A stretch of 64,000 nucleotides of DNA, taken from the NCBI GenBank assembly GCA_030052745.1, contig JANBVO010000005.1, forward strand, positions 1,178,001 through 1,242,000, written 5' to 3'. The translations under genes and the position numbers were made by a program. Each line of letters opens with the position of its first letter. The first letter of the stretch is position 1. Origin of the DNA: Pleurostoma richardsiae. Taxonomy: Eukaryota > Ascomycota > Sordariomycetes > Calosphaeriales > Pleurostomataceae. The notes under the pieces are model-generated. The model was not told where the DNA came from and did no database searches. It was given only the letters and a program-made list of their open reading frames with translations. Positions 1 through 10,686 of this stretch are shown here, one piece after another.

Positions 1-1
1 C

Positions 2-118
2 GGCAGCGGGGACCGGTATGTTGCGTACTCAGACACGACCGTGAGCGGGACAAAGTTCTGGTCGTACTTTGACACGAATACCGTGCAGACGTTTGAAGTC
101 ACTAATGTCGTCTTGTAA
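2..118 (+). CDS. 3' end of an unidentified protein-coding gene
   Basis: An open frame enters from the left edge and reads 38 codons to a TAA at 116-118. The peptide is rich in Tyr, Thr, Val and Phe, with segments such as DRYVAYSDTT, KFWSYFDT and TFEVTNVVL. This looks like beta-strand-rich secreted or cell-surface protein sequence, but I do not recognise the family. Only the C-terminus is inside the window, so no function is proposed. Confidence 0.5.
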   Translation, partial: GSGDRYVAYSDTTVSGTKFWSYFDTNTVQTFEVTNVVL

Positions 119-1314
119 GGGGCGACCGCTTAAAAATAGCTATGTATATAGGGCTTGGGTTGTATAGGTGAGTTATAGCACAGAACTACTGGAATCTCGG
201 TGACGGTTTTCCGAGTTCGGAAAATGCGTGTAGGCACAACAGCCATAACGGTAGCTATAACCAACAACAATTCCAAGTATTTAAGAATCGCCTTCGAGGC
301 TTCTCTTAGTCGTAGTGCGGCTACGTAGTAAGCCATTCGGTCTGAATAAACTGGAGATTAAAACAGATTAAGCTCCGTCTCTGATGAGTTTATAGGGATT
401 CTGTCGTGATATCCAATCATCATACTTCGCGTGCCCACAGAAGAACAATTCTTGAGTGCCCTTTCAAATAAAAATACGACCAGCTGTAGCAAATAGCTCA
501 TGAACCCTATCGGTTCTTGGCAGAAAATGCCCCGATGAGAAGCCCTGAAAGCTTGACAGTTATAGTAATAATTAGCAGCCGGCGGACTTTGTCGGATCAA
601 GCAACCTGTCATCCTACCTGCAGCTGATGCATCACAGCGGCTACACAACCTCACGTACTAGCGAATTGATAAGACCGAATGGGGCGAGATGGATGCCGGG
701 ACATGCACGCCCGGAAAAGGTGCTGACGGTACTGATGGAGCAACGAAATGGAACGATAAGAAGCTTATGGGGTTGTCACCCCACACCGTAGCAGCCCCCA
801 ACCCATCAGTAATCAACATCACCTACATGAGGAGCTGCAGGTTTGGTCAGACCCGTTCAATGAGAAATATGCATGGACTGGGCCAAGTTGCGGCTAAGTC
901 TTCAGTGTCTGGATTATGATAGGGCATTGTCATTTTCAGCTTTTAAGTCCAACCTTATTTTTGGCTCCAGCGCAGCCTGCCGAAGTTGGCACGACATTCG
1001 AACCGCAAATATGAAGTCTAATCTGGGCCACGGAAACTCTGGTTCAGTTTGGCCCCCTGCCTGCATCTTTGTAGATTTGATGCGTGATGAGACTACCCTT
1101 TCATCTTGCCATATGCCTTCATCCGCTCTCTCTCCGTTCACACAAAGTCTACCTTCCTGGCACCAAGGCATCATGTCCTGCAGTCTCGTCCTTGGCTATA
1201 TAGCCTTCCAGTTGATACTCAAAGGATTTCACCGTTTCTCAACTTCGTAACTCCAAAGCTGTAGCCAACCGCCAATATTGACAACCATTAGACCCGTCCC
1301 TTCGAAGGCAAGAC
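119..1314. other. Intergenic region, no supported gene
   Basis: About 1.2 kb between the partial gene and the membrane protein at 1315. The short open frames here carry no recognisable domain and have no consistent splice structure. One CCGGCGG heptamer lies at 579-585, outside the gene cluster that carries several such motifs further right. Confidence 0.6.
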
Positions 1315-3839
1315 ATGGCATCTAGCCAAAACGAATTTGCTGTCCATCTAGGGACCTGGACCAACTGGTCTCGGGGCACGGTGCTTGGCGCAACTCTGAC
1401 TTTACGACCAAACGATGCGAATCTTGTGATCGCTTTTATGGCTTTCTTCGTCGGTTACATCGGTATACGTTTCGTAAGTCGTTACCGTCTCCGCCATTCT
1501 CCCAGAAGTGTCTTAAGGCAACCTCTCTGATTCTGGGTGAATACCCCCTCGCTGACACTTTCGCTTACTGATGGCAACCGCTGAATGTTAGTGGAGAATT
1601 GCTTGCCTGGCTTTCCATTTCACATATTCCTCGTCCTCTCCGCAGGACGGTTTGTACCACCAGCGACAGGCCTTGCTCCGTAATGCGGCCAGCCCTGAGG
1701 CTGGACTTGTAGTATTGTTGGATATTGCCTGGGCCTGGCGTCGCATTGCGAAGCGGCCGTTACTCCGGCTTGCCTCCGTTCTGGTTTTCACTGTCATCTG
1801 CGTCTGTGGGTTCACACTCGCAAGCGGCTACTCGTCCAGGATCTCGACGGGGATGGGCAACGAGGTCCTGCTCTCTGGGAAAGACTGCGCGATTCCGGAC
1901 TGGGACAAATACGTGACGTTTCCTGCGGAAGCCAGGCTGAACGTCTTCAACCCCCTTGTCACGCAGCAAATTTCCAGCGCGTCGAACTACGCTCAACAGT
2001 GCTACGTGAACGATGGACCAAAGGTCCTCGGATGCAACACTTTCCCGAAGGCGAAACTTCCCACAGCTGTTGTCACGAACGCTAGCTGTCCCTTCTCAAT
2101 CTGCAAAAATAATAACTCCAATCTTCTTCTGGATACAGGTTACTTGGACAGCCATGACCATCTCGGGCTCAACGCATCCCCAGATCAGCGCTTCCAGGTC
2201 AGGTTTGTCGCCCATTGTGGCCCGATAGCGACCGAAGGGTATACAAACGGGGTCAATATGTCCTCCGACAGGTCGTATACGAGATACTATTACGGGCCGC
2301 CTCCTGTATATTCCAGCAGTGAGAGGAACCATACATACGAGTATGGCAATGACGACGAAGCGGAGTATGTCTTCCAGAACGCAACGGGACCATTCGCGGA
2401 CTACTCTCTGAGGTAAATGCATCCCTCACGGCCACAGAGCGCGTCGTCCTAACCATAGAATAATAGACCGGTTATAGCCGAGTTCCGCAACGGCTCTATG
2501 ATAGAGGGTGGCTCCCTATTTGCTCCCATACCAGAACTCCGTCGGGAGGACGCTGATACCTGTCTATTTTTTCTCTCCGCCGGCAAGGTGACTTTCTCGA
2601 AGGAAGTCCATGACCCTTGGTACAGCGCCACACGTGTCATCGGCCGTGCCGGCTTCGCCAAGAGCCCGACTGACCCTTCTATCGTATGGGCCAACGTGTA
2701 CATGCAGGACGAGCCCGGCTCGCCGCTCGCCTGTTCCTTTCAGCGCGAGATATGCAACCCGAGTTTTACAGGCGGCTCCCGATGCACTGGTCTCAGTACG
2801 AGAGCGGATGCGAGGCTGCGCGGAGAGCAGCTCTTCCCGGACCCCCGAGACCTGCGGCGGATGCTCTGGGGGTACTTCTCCATGACAGGGACGTTCTCTA
2901 GCACGAGGTCCATCATAGCAACACTCGGCTCCCAGGCTCTCCTCTCCCGTACTGGGTTGGCGGAGGGCCGCCAGGGGCCATTGCCAGACAACCAGTGGCA
3001 GTTAGATGTGCAGTTCTGGCATTCGGTGCAGCTGGCTTCTATACAGGCTGCAATGGTCAACGCAGCGCTAGGACCCCCCAATGAAGAGGTCAAGCAATTC
3101 TTCAGGGGCCCCGCTACGAAAGAGGAGACACAGCTCTGTCACAATCAGGTAAGCTAAAGGCAACATCGCCTGAAATGTCGGAGCTGGCCAACCATGCTGA
3201 TACTGGGCTCTTCAGAAAGTTCTCAGCACCGCCTACGTGTCGTTCAGTATCTTTGGCCTCTGCTTCACCTTGGCTCTCGGCAGCCTCGTCGTCATCGCGT
3301 CGTACGTGCTAGACCCTATCATGGCCTGCCTCCGGAGGCGGTACGGCATGAAGCAGTACGAGCAGCTCGAGTGGGCGACAAACGAGGTCTTCCAGATACA
3401 GCGGCTGGCCCACGAAGAGATCGGGATCGGCACTTGGGAACGCGCCACCCGTGAGGTCCCAGTCACGCAGCCAGGAGAGAAGCTCGCCGTCTTGGACTTG
3501 GCTAACTCAGAGCACCCGAGGTTGCTAGTCGCCGCAATTGATATACCGTCCCCTCGATCTGGAGGCCCCAAGAATACCATGGCTGAAGAGGTTTTGTTGC
3601 CATCCTCCAGCGAGATCACCGACTCCAGCTCCCGGGATGCTGTCGTAGCGGGGCGGTCTGACAGTACAGGGGGGTGTGTTGATCATGACGCAGCATCAGC
3701 TGAGCTCGCAGTACGAGGGGCGGTAGACATTCCAATGCCGGATGAGGGTGCCTCGGTTCCCTCGGACTGTTCTGATGACACCAACATTCGCGACACGGAA
3801 AGCCACCTGGAAATCAGAGATCCTGAACCTACGGCGTAA
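1315..3839 (+). CDS. Conserved fungal multi-pass membrane protein, function unknown
   Basis: Four exons (1315-1473, 1592-2412, 2467-3148, 3216-3839) join in phase to give 761 aa. The start matches a widespread Pezizomycotina membrane-protein family: an N-terminal GTWTNWSRG segment, then a first hydrophobic helix near residues 36-52, and the DGLYHQRQALLR block after intron 1. A second hydrophobic segment follows at roughly residues 95-115. A long, probably extracellular loop contains Cys pairs and N-glycosylation sequons. A last hydrophobic segment at the start of exon 4 (ISFS-like to VVIASYVL) precedes a polar, probably cytoplasmic tail rich in Ser, Asp and Glu. Introns have GTAAGT, GTAAAT and GTAAGC donors, and intron 2 shows a CTAAC branch site. 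The family has no assigned biochemical role; plasma-membrane localisation is inference. Confidence 0.85.
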
Positions 3840-4004
3840 AGGAAATGTTTTGACAATGCTTGCAAATCATGTGACAATAGAAGAGAAGACCGAAGCGGAA
3901 AAGGACGCTGTGACTGAAAGGGTTGATTTATACCGTACCCAATGCATACACGGCGTGAAGGCACCTTAAATCCTATCGCGATTCCGCAAGGACTGAACGC
4001 AACC

Positions 4005-6260
4005 TTAACTCCAAGGTGTCTGCACCATATGGAGGAACTCCGCTCCACTTCCCAGCAACATATTTCCGGCGTAGTTGGTTGAGTCAAGCAAGAAGCCCAG
4101 GGGATCTGCTGATGGAGAGAATTCGCCAGTAAGGATTTGCGCAGCGAAGGTGGACTGCGATGCTCGAGGGACACTGTTCGTAGTTGCTGTAACATCAATG
4201 GTCTGCTTGAGAATTATGAGAATCAACACTACATTTCTGGTGGAACGAAAAGAACAAACCGGCAAATCCTGTCTGATCCGGTGAGACTCCGGTATGCCTT
4301 CTGCGTCTAGCGAGAGCAGCTCCGCGGAAGCGATCTCCAGTGCTCTGTGCCAATGTGCAGCAATCGGCCACGCACCACATATCTCCAAGAGATCTTTCTT
4401 TGACCTCTCCACTATGCCCTCAGACTGGTGAGCAAGCTGTGGGCAAAGCCGGGGGCATCTCCACAGTTGTGTAGCCAGCGAGCCACATAAGTAAACGCTG
4501 AACGCCAATAGGGGGGGAAAACCTTCCGTAAGAGGCCTATGGGTAAGATAGAGCGCGATTCCCTGGTGCAAAGAGAGAACGTTGGTGAAAAGTTCTTCCG
4601 ACATGTTCTCGCAGAAGACATAATGCGTGTCTTTGTTCAGGATGCCGTCTTTGATGTCCGCAAGATACGTTCGGCGAAGGACGATGTTGCAGAGCCGCAT
4701 CCCCAGGAAAATAGACGCATATGCAAGGTCTAGATTCTGTGCTCTATATACCCGCAAGTTCCATTCCGACCACGCATGCTCCTTTGAGAGGCCAGCCTCC
4801 CATTCTAAGAGGGCCATGGCCTGTTGTGAGTAGTGGCTGGCATTGTCCCAGAGGTGGACGTCAGCAGTCTTCGTTACTCTCGCATCGAGGCATGCATCAC
4901 GGGCGATTTGACCCCAAAATTTGTATGCTTGAATGACAGACCCGAATAGCGACCTCGATGAGCAGTTGACCAGTTCCGGGCAATCAAGAGCCGCTTGGGA
5001 GGTTGGCAGGGCAGCTCGGGCCTTCGGGAGGACACCGAACGCAAAGTCGTTTTCTTCGCATGGCAGCAGCGCCGTGAGGTCGTTCAAGGCAAACGGTACA
5101 GGGGAGTGGTGTCCTGCAAACAAATTCCGAAGCACTGGCAAACTATGTCAGACGGTCCTGTACCAAGATGCGGAAGCCGTACTGCCCATCATCCACAAGG
5201 TTCGCCGGGCTTCCTCTGAATGAATGATATCCTCCGGTTGTGCATTGACTGAAGGAGTATACGTATCCTCTCTGTGGAGGCGAAGCATTCCTACTATCGT
5301 CGAAGCAACACCGAGATGAATCTGATGGATCGATTAGTCAGTGTCGGAGATTATCGAGAGCACACAACGCTCACAAGACTCCTGTTGCAGTCGCCTTTTG
5401 CCCATTCGGCAGCCCCTAGGAGGATGAAACCCTGGGCAGTCTCAAGCGTCGGCTTGTACATCTCCGTGGGAGCCATTTGCTCCGCCATCTTGATAAAGAT
5501 ATCAGCAGCTTTGGCAGCTCCATCATACCGCTTGATGAGACTTGGCGTAAATCTGGCCGACATACTAATAATGCATATTAACAAGAATTGGTTGATGGAT
5601 CTGAAATTACTCTCAACCTGGGTGAGAAAGCGCACTTTCGGAACGAAATCCAGTTGGAAGCAGCAGTTGACGTATACTTTGCAAGTTTCAATAATTTCTT
5701 CTCTTGAAAGCAGTTCGTGCAGGGGCCGCTGCATCGTCGCTGCTGCCGTCGCTGTCACTGTCGGCTGGACGGACCTACCTGAGGATTAGAACAGAGGGAT
5801 TAACACGATGCAAGTAGTCTCACGTAGAAGCAGACTCGGATGTTGCCGGTCGAGTGATGGGTGAACTTGTGCTTGATGCCTGGTGGTCTATATCAGTCAA
5901 CTGTTCCTTTCCAAGTTGCATGCGACTGACTTACTTTGATCTCCTTTCCTCCACGTCCGACAAAGACACTCCTTACTGTCAGCCCTTTCCGACCCACCAG
6001 GGATAGTTCGCATGCATACCAAGTCTCCGCTACTGCCGGCCCAGCTTCTCGGCAGCCAGCACATGGGGGCTTAGCCCCATCATGCTTACATTTGCTACGA
6101 TGACGGCGGCAGCTATTGGAGGGGTCAGTTAGTGCTCCCCCGAAGGTAGACCAACAGCTTACCGTGTGCAAGCTACAGTCGCTCTCTTTGTTCTGGCCGA
6201 GGGCGGGAAAGCCTGGTTGTAGGATACTGCCCTTGAGCGGTACTCGGACCTTGGAATCAT
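4005..6260 (-). CDS. Zn2Cys6 transcription factor with fungal-specific TF domain (cluster regulator A)
   Basis: Six exons on the minus strand (6260-6163, 6112-5935, 5879-5824, 5774-5375, 5321-5183, 5134-4005) close in phase to 666 aa. The zinc cluster is split by intron 1: Cys31, 34 and 41, then 50, 53 and 67, with basic residues RRHRSK between Cys34 and Cys41. The spacing before the last Cys (13 residues) is longer than usual, so the donor in this part of exon 2 may differ from my model. A Ser/Thr linker follows (residues about 93-115). The middle-homology domain carries EEARRTLWMM and, after a 48-nt intron, LLPCEENDF, which are hallmark stretches of the Fungal_trans family. Without that intron the frame holds a TGA. 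The gene lies tail to tail with the membrane protein and head to head with the MBL-fold hydrolase, sharing a 498-bp promoter. It is probably the local activator of the cluster. Confidence 0.88.
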
Positions 6261-6758
6261 GTTCGCTACGAATATGACAGTGTGGAGTGAAAGGGGAGCG
6301 ACTCTCAGGTCTGGACGAGATGGTGGCTTAACTACTTACGTAAAGCAACTGTGGAACTCTAGTTCAGAAACTCTAGTTCAAATGATAGGACTGATAATCA
6401 CCGAACCCACGCTATCTCCTTGACATCTGCACCAGCACCCCCTCAGTGTTCGAACTAACGATGAGCAGTTTGAAGACCGAATCCTTCCAGTAGACGATAG
6501 CTTCTTATGGACTAGTGCACCCTAGGTGTGACGCTATCTATCTATTCCGGCGGCATGGACATGTACTCCCCAACCAGATACAATATCAGCTTCCGACTCT
6601 TTGGATCCCGGCGGCACTCGATAAGACCTGTCACCGGACAACGAATGAACGACGCTAGATAGCTTACCTCGCGTGAACCGAGCTTTATTTACTTAGTGAA
6701 CATCGATTCCAACCGTAGCAAACTCCAGCATGGCAGCGCCAGAGGTCGAATTCTCAGA
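6261..6758. promoter_or_regulatory. Divergent promoter between regulator A and the MBL-fold hydrolase
   Basis: This 498-bp segment separates two start codons facing away from each other, so it must hold the control elements of both genes. It contains two exact copies of the 9-mer CCGGCGGCA at 6547-6555 and 6608-6616, in the same orientation and 61 bp apart. CGG triplets are the usual half-sites of Zn2Cys6 proteins. Autoregulation of regulator A and co-regulation of the hydrolase are inferences. Confidence 0.6.
6547..6616 (+). promoter_or_regulatory. Pair of CCGGCGGCA candidate Zn2Cys6 sites
   Basis: Two copies of CCGGCGGCA occur at 6547-6555 and 6608-6616. The second sits in the 13-mer GATCCCGGCGGCA, which recurs exactly on the opposite strand at 16820-16832 upstream of the permease. 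The same heptamer core occurs upstream of the ADH and the NRPS-like gene. Binding by a regulator is inferred from the recurrence only. Confidence 0.45.
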
Positions 6759-7986
6759 ATGGGATTGCTTCTGCCGAAGTCAGATAACACAGTCCGCGTG
6801 TGGGCGATTGATACGACCACAAACCAGGTTGTCGACGCAAGAGCGTTTATTGAACCAGTTCACAAGGGCCATGAGACCCTCAACCTCCCAACCTTGGCTT
6901 TCCTCGTTGAGCACGAGCAGCTAGGGAGAAGAGTGCTCTTCGACTGCGGCGGGCGGAAGGACTACCAGCAATTCAGCCCTGGCGTGCTCATAAAGATGGA
7001 TGAAATCCTGTTTTCCATGAGAGTTGACCAGGACATCGACGAAATTCTTGAGGAAGCTGGCATAGCTCTTGAGACGATTGACAGCATGATTTGGAGTCAT
7101 TGGCATTTTGATCACCACGGCGCACCTGATCATTTCCCGAAGAGCGTTGAGATCGTGGTGGGCCCGGGCTTCAAAGATCTGTTCATGCCAGGCTTTCCAA
7201 CGCGCCCGGACGCAATTCTCTCTGATGTTTACTTCGAGTACGCAACCAATACTTCATCCATCGGAAGAAGACTGTGCTAACAGCGTGCTCAGGGGGCGTG
7301 AAGTTCGCGAGATAGCATTCAGTGACAGCAACTTCAAGCTTGGTGCGTTTCCAGCTTTCGATTACTTTGGGGACGGCTCCTTCTATCTGCTCGATAGCCC
7401 AGGCCATGCTGTAGGCCACATTTGCGCGCTTGCACGGACCACTCCTGATACCTTTGTCTTCATGGGAGGAGATATCTGTCACAGCCCCGGGAATTACCGC
7501 CCCACGAATGTGTTTTCGTTACCAGATCACATACCGCAAGGCCAACTCGATCCAGGATTTCCAGCGCCTTGTCCATGCTCGCTCTTCACACCACTCCATC
7601 CCTCATATCCCGACACAGACAAGGCACGGACAACGCCATTTTTTGGCTTGTCGAGGACCAAGACCTCAACTTTCATAGACATCACCGCAGCGAACAGCAG
7701 CGTCGAGGCCATGCGCCAGTTTGAAGAGAGTCCCGATGTCCTCGTCTGCATCTCGCATGATATGGCGCTCATCAACATCTTGCCACTTCTCAATAAGGAC
7801 CCTAAAGCGGACATCAATGACTGGAAAGTTAAGGGGTTAAAGGAAGAGGCGCGGTGGTTTTGGCTCAATGAACTTCCAAGAGGCGGGAAACCGGGCCGGC
7901 CACCGTTTGTGGACGGCCGCTTTTGGAGAGGTCACAAGGTTGAATCGTGGACAGACCCGGTGCCAGCCGCTCTAGACGCTAAATAG
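6759..7986 (+). CDS. Metallo-beta-lactamase-fold hydrolase (lactonase/lactamase-like)
   Basis: Two exons (6759-7237, 7293-7986; 55-nt intron with GTACGC donor and CTAAC branch) give 390 aa. The zinc-binding HxHxDH motif is intact as SHWHFDHHGA (His114, His116, Asp118, His119). Further ligands fit His198 in SPGHAVGH and Asp220 in MGGDICH, and a late SHD motif follows. These match the cytosolic MBL hydrolases that resemble bacterial AHL lactonases and fungal lactamases. There is no signal peptide. The start is the first in-frame ATG upstream of the conserved beta-strand; the frame is open further upstream but without an ATG. Likely chemistry is zinc-dependent opening of a lactone, lactam or thioester; the substrate is unknown. 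It shares a promoter with regulator A and is followed 484 bp downstream by the ADH in the same direction. Confidence 0.88.
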
Positions 7987-8325
7987 GCCGGACAGTCTCA
8001 CACTTCCAGAGCCTCATGGTTTTACATGTACAGTGTAACAATGTCCTGTATAGAACTGCCATCCAGGTTCGTCATACCGATATAGAAACCTGAAGCGACC
8101 GCCCGCAGGTCCAGGGCAGGCGGGGATTGTTGACACGATCGGAGCCGCGGGCACCCTTGGCCCAGGACTGCAGACTAATGCAAGGTACGCCGCAAGGTAG
8201 ATTAGACAGAGTCGGGCAGGGAGAAGAATTCAATGTCATGTTTGGTGCTCATCATTCAGTGCTGTCACTCTCTTCGGCCTTTAGACCAGCTCCGCCAGAT
8301 CGCAAGTTGTTTGCCCCTTATCATT

Positions 8326-8334
8326 TGCCGCCGG
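8326..8334 (-). promoter_or_regulatory. CCGGCGGCA motif in the ADH promoter
   Basis: TGCCGCCGG on the plus strand is the reverse complement of the CCGGCGGCA 9-mer found twice upstream of the MBL-fold gene. It lies 137 bp before the ADH start codon. It is a candidate binding site of a cluster regulator, on recurrence alone. Confidence 0.4.
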
Positions 8335-8470
8335 CATTTTAGATCTCGCGACCCCGTCGAATGGACCCGCAATCCGGCGCACAAGCGCCTTAAATGCAAT
8401 GCGAAGATCTAAGCGAGTTCAAGCTTCTCTCACCTTTCCATTTCCGATTCGCTGTTCAGAAAGGGCTTTG

Positions 8471-9879
8471 ATGGCTACCCGGAAACTCACATATCTGGCT
8501 GGGGGCGAAGATGGCAGCATCAGGGTGAAGACGGCGGTCCGCGCTGTCGGCGGGCTTGAGGTTGTCGTCAGAATCACCCATTGCGGCGTGTGCGGCACTG
8601 ATGGGCATGATCGAACTGCGGGGTGCGGACTGGGCCATGAGGGCATAGGCATCGTAGAAGAAATTGGCAAAGAGGTGACGGCAATCAAGGTCGGCCAGCG
8701 TGTCGGGTGCAGGTCAGTCGCCCTCTATAGAGATTCCAGATGCTTGAACTGACATGATTCTAATAGCTGGCAAACGTCGGTATGCGAGGACCCCGTCCAC
8801 TTTCCTCCTGCTGCCCTGGAATGTCTTGGATGCTCTGACAGTCTACGCTTTGAAGTACTATACTGACACACATGTCATAGTCGTGCGGTCACTGTCGCGA
8901 ATGCTTCACTGGTTATCGACAGTATTGCCCAGAATCCCTTGGTCAAAAGTACGGAGACTTGGAGCAAGGTGCTTTCGGCGACTATGTGGTGAGACATCAG
9001 GACTTTGTATACCCAATTCCTGATGAAATCGAGTCGAAGTATGCTGGTCCGCTCATCTGTGCTGGTGTGAGTCATCCTCTGAACAGCGAGTTCCTGGCTG
9101 CGTGCTCTGGCTCTGACTTCCGGCATTAATTAGATTACCGTTTTTGAGGCGCTCATGGTGGCTGAGACCAAATCGACTGATCGAGTCGGCATCGTCGGCT
9201 TGGGCGGGCTGGGTCACCTTGCAGTGATGTACGCACGCGCAATGGGGTGCGACGTGGTCGTTCTATCGAGCCGTGAAGATAAGAGAGCCGATGCGATGAA
9301 GCTCGGAGCCACTGAATTCAGCGTGCTGCGTCCTCAAGAGCAATCAAGTACCGAATCTTCGGCGAACATAAATGTCCTCCTGCTCTGCGGCGGTAGCATG
9401 TCTGACCTTAGCTGGTACTGCCTGCAAAACCCCCCTTGAGAAGACCAGAGACTGACAGAGGTCGGCAGTTTGATACCACTGCTCGCACGTCGGGCCAGGA
9501 TTATTCCACTCGTCATTCAGGGAGAGCCCCTCGTCATTCCGTAAGTCATCTCCTACCAGATGATAACATACAGCGTTTGACCTTCCTAACTAGATATATG
9601 CCGTTCCTACTCCCTGGCCATCGAATCATGTGAGTCGACCTCCCTTGCTGTTGTACGATTGTGGCTCACATCTGACCACCATTCAGCGCAAGCACTGCAG
9701 CTACAAAAGAGAACCATGCTGGCGCCCTCCTCTTTGCTGCGCGTCACAACATCAAACCATGGATCGAGGAGTTCCCCATGAGCGTAGAGGGACTGACAAA
9801 GGCCTTGGAGAAGCTGCAGAACGGCTCCATCTTCTACCGGGCAGTCTTGAGCACGGAAGTCGGGACCGAATTAAAATAA
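8471..9879 (+). CDS. Zinc-dependent alcohol dehydrogenase (MDR superfamily)
   Basis: Seven exons (8471-8712, 8767-8779, 8881-9066, 9134-9414, 9469-9540, 9594-9629, 9687-9879) close in phase to 340 aa, the normal length for the family. Catalytic zinc ligands are visible as Cys38 ([11 protein letters not shown]) and His56-Glu57 (GLGHEGIG). A four-Cys structural zinc site follows in [16 protein letters not shown]. The Rossmann loop reads [13 protein letters not shown]. Exon 2 is only 13 nt and supplies the codons joining the catalytic domain to the structural zinc loop; without it the frame is lost. An ATG at 8399 is also in frame, but the 8471 start fits family length. It would interconvert an alcohol and an aldehyde using NAD(P)H, a sensible partner for the aldehyde-releasing NRPS-like enzyme next door. 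All introns have GT..AG ends. Confidence 0.87.
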
Positions 9880-10274
9880 TGACCTGATATAGCGAAATAT
9901 AGAAGCAGGGCCTTGAGCCTATCTATTGTGTCTGTTGAAAGCTGGAAGTCCGAATTTAGCTTCATCTGCGCCACTCGAATCTTCGTGACGCGGTTCAATA
10001 TTCCAATGAGACCACTCACCTACCCCTAATTACCGACATGCCGATGGTATGTCTGGAGGACTCATCCAACGCAGCCTGTGATTTGAGATGCAGAGATCGC
10101 GCAAGATATTGCAGTCGCAAAGGTGGGGCAAGATCTACTCCGGCCCGGGAGATCGATGATGGTGATGGTCGGACTGACTGAAGCGTTTTCTCCACCGATT
10201 CAGTCGTAATGAGATCTACGATGCTAAGTTACGATCGCGCTATCTCGCTCACTTCAACCTGAAACCGCTGAAAC

Positions 10275-10607
10275 TTACTGTTGCCGGTTGCTCTCGAATG
10301 TCTCGCCCAGATGATTTCCCGGCGGTACGATAAGGAACGTGACATCATAATCATTGAAAGGATCGGCAACGCCAAAGATCCCGATGTTATCTTTTACCGC
10401 CGGGAAATATTGCCAGCCGTTGGCGCCCCTGCTATCAACGGTATCGCTCTGATCTGAGTTAGCATTGCCGGAAACCCTTTGCAAGTGGATATCTGGCACC
10501 GGCACACTGCCTGGACTAGTCAACTCCTTCCTGGGAAGTACGGGACGTAGGCCAAAGGGACGAGAGAGAAATACTGCGTTAGATGTCAGGCGGCTGAGAT
10601 CTGGCAA
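10275..10607 (-). pseudogene. Open frame of unknown origin, possible gene remnant
   Basis: A 110-codon open frame lies on the minus strand between the ADH and the NRPS-like gene. Its peptide looks protein-like (GWQYFPAVKDN, GIFGVADPFNDY, FLIVPPGNHLGETFESN) and the frame ends at a good splice donor, CA|GTAAGT. It has no in-frame ATG, and any 5' exon would have to lie antisense to the start of the NRPS-like gene. I therefore read it as a relic or a chance frame rather than a working gene. The family was not recognised. The two mirrored CCGGCGG sites of this interval fall inside it. Confidence 0.25.
10315..10407. promoter_or_regulatory. 13-bp inverted repeat of the CCGGCGG motif upstream of the NRPS-like gene
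   Basis: TTTCCCGGCGGTA at 10315-10327 is repeated exactly as its reverse complement TACCGCCGGGAAA at 10395-10407. The pair lies about 280-370 bp before the NRPS-like start codon. Each arm carries the CCGGCGG core shared with the hydrolase, ADH and permease promoters. An inverted pair of CGG-type sites is a plausible target for a dimeric Zn2Cys6 factor. If the antisense frame at 10275-10607 is truly coding, the arms encode FPAV and VPPG and the symmetry could be chance. Confidence 0.45.
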
Positions 10608-10686
10608 GCTACAGAGATTCTTTTCAAGACTCTAAACTTGAAAGACGGATCCCACTCCTCCAAACGATATTACATTTCGAGGAGAG

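Noticed and set aside
5135-5182. TGA stop in the regulator A frame suggesting a pseudogene
   Set aside because: It lies in a 48-nt segment with GT..AG ends and a CTGAC branch site; its removal restores the conserved RRTLWMM to LLPC spacing.
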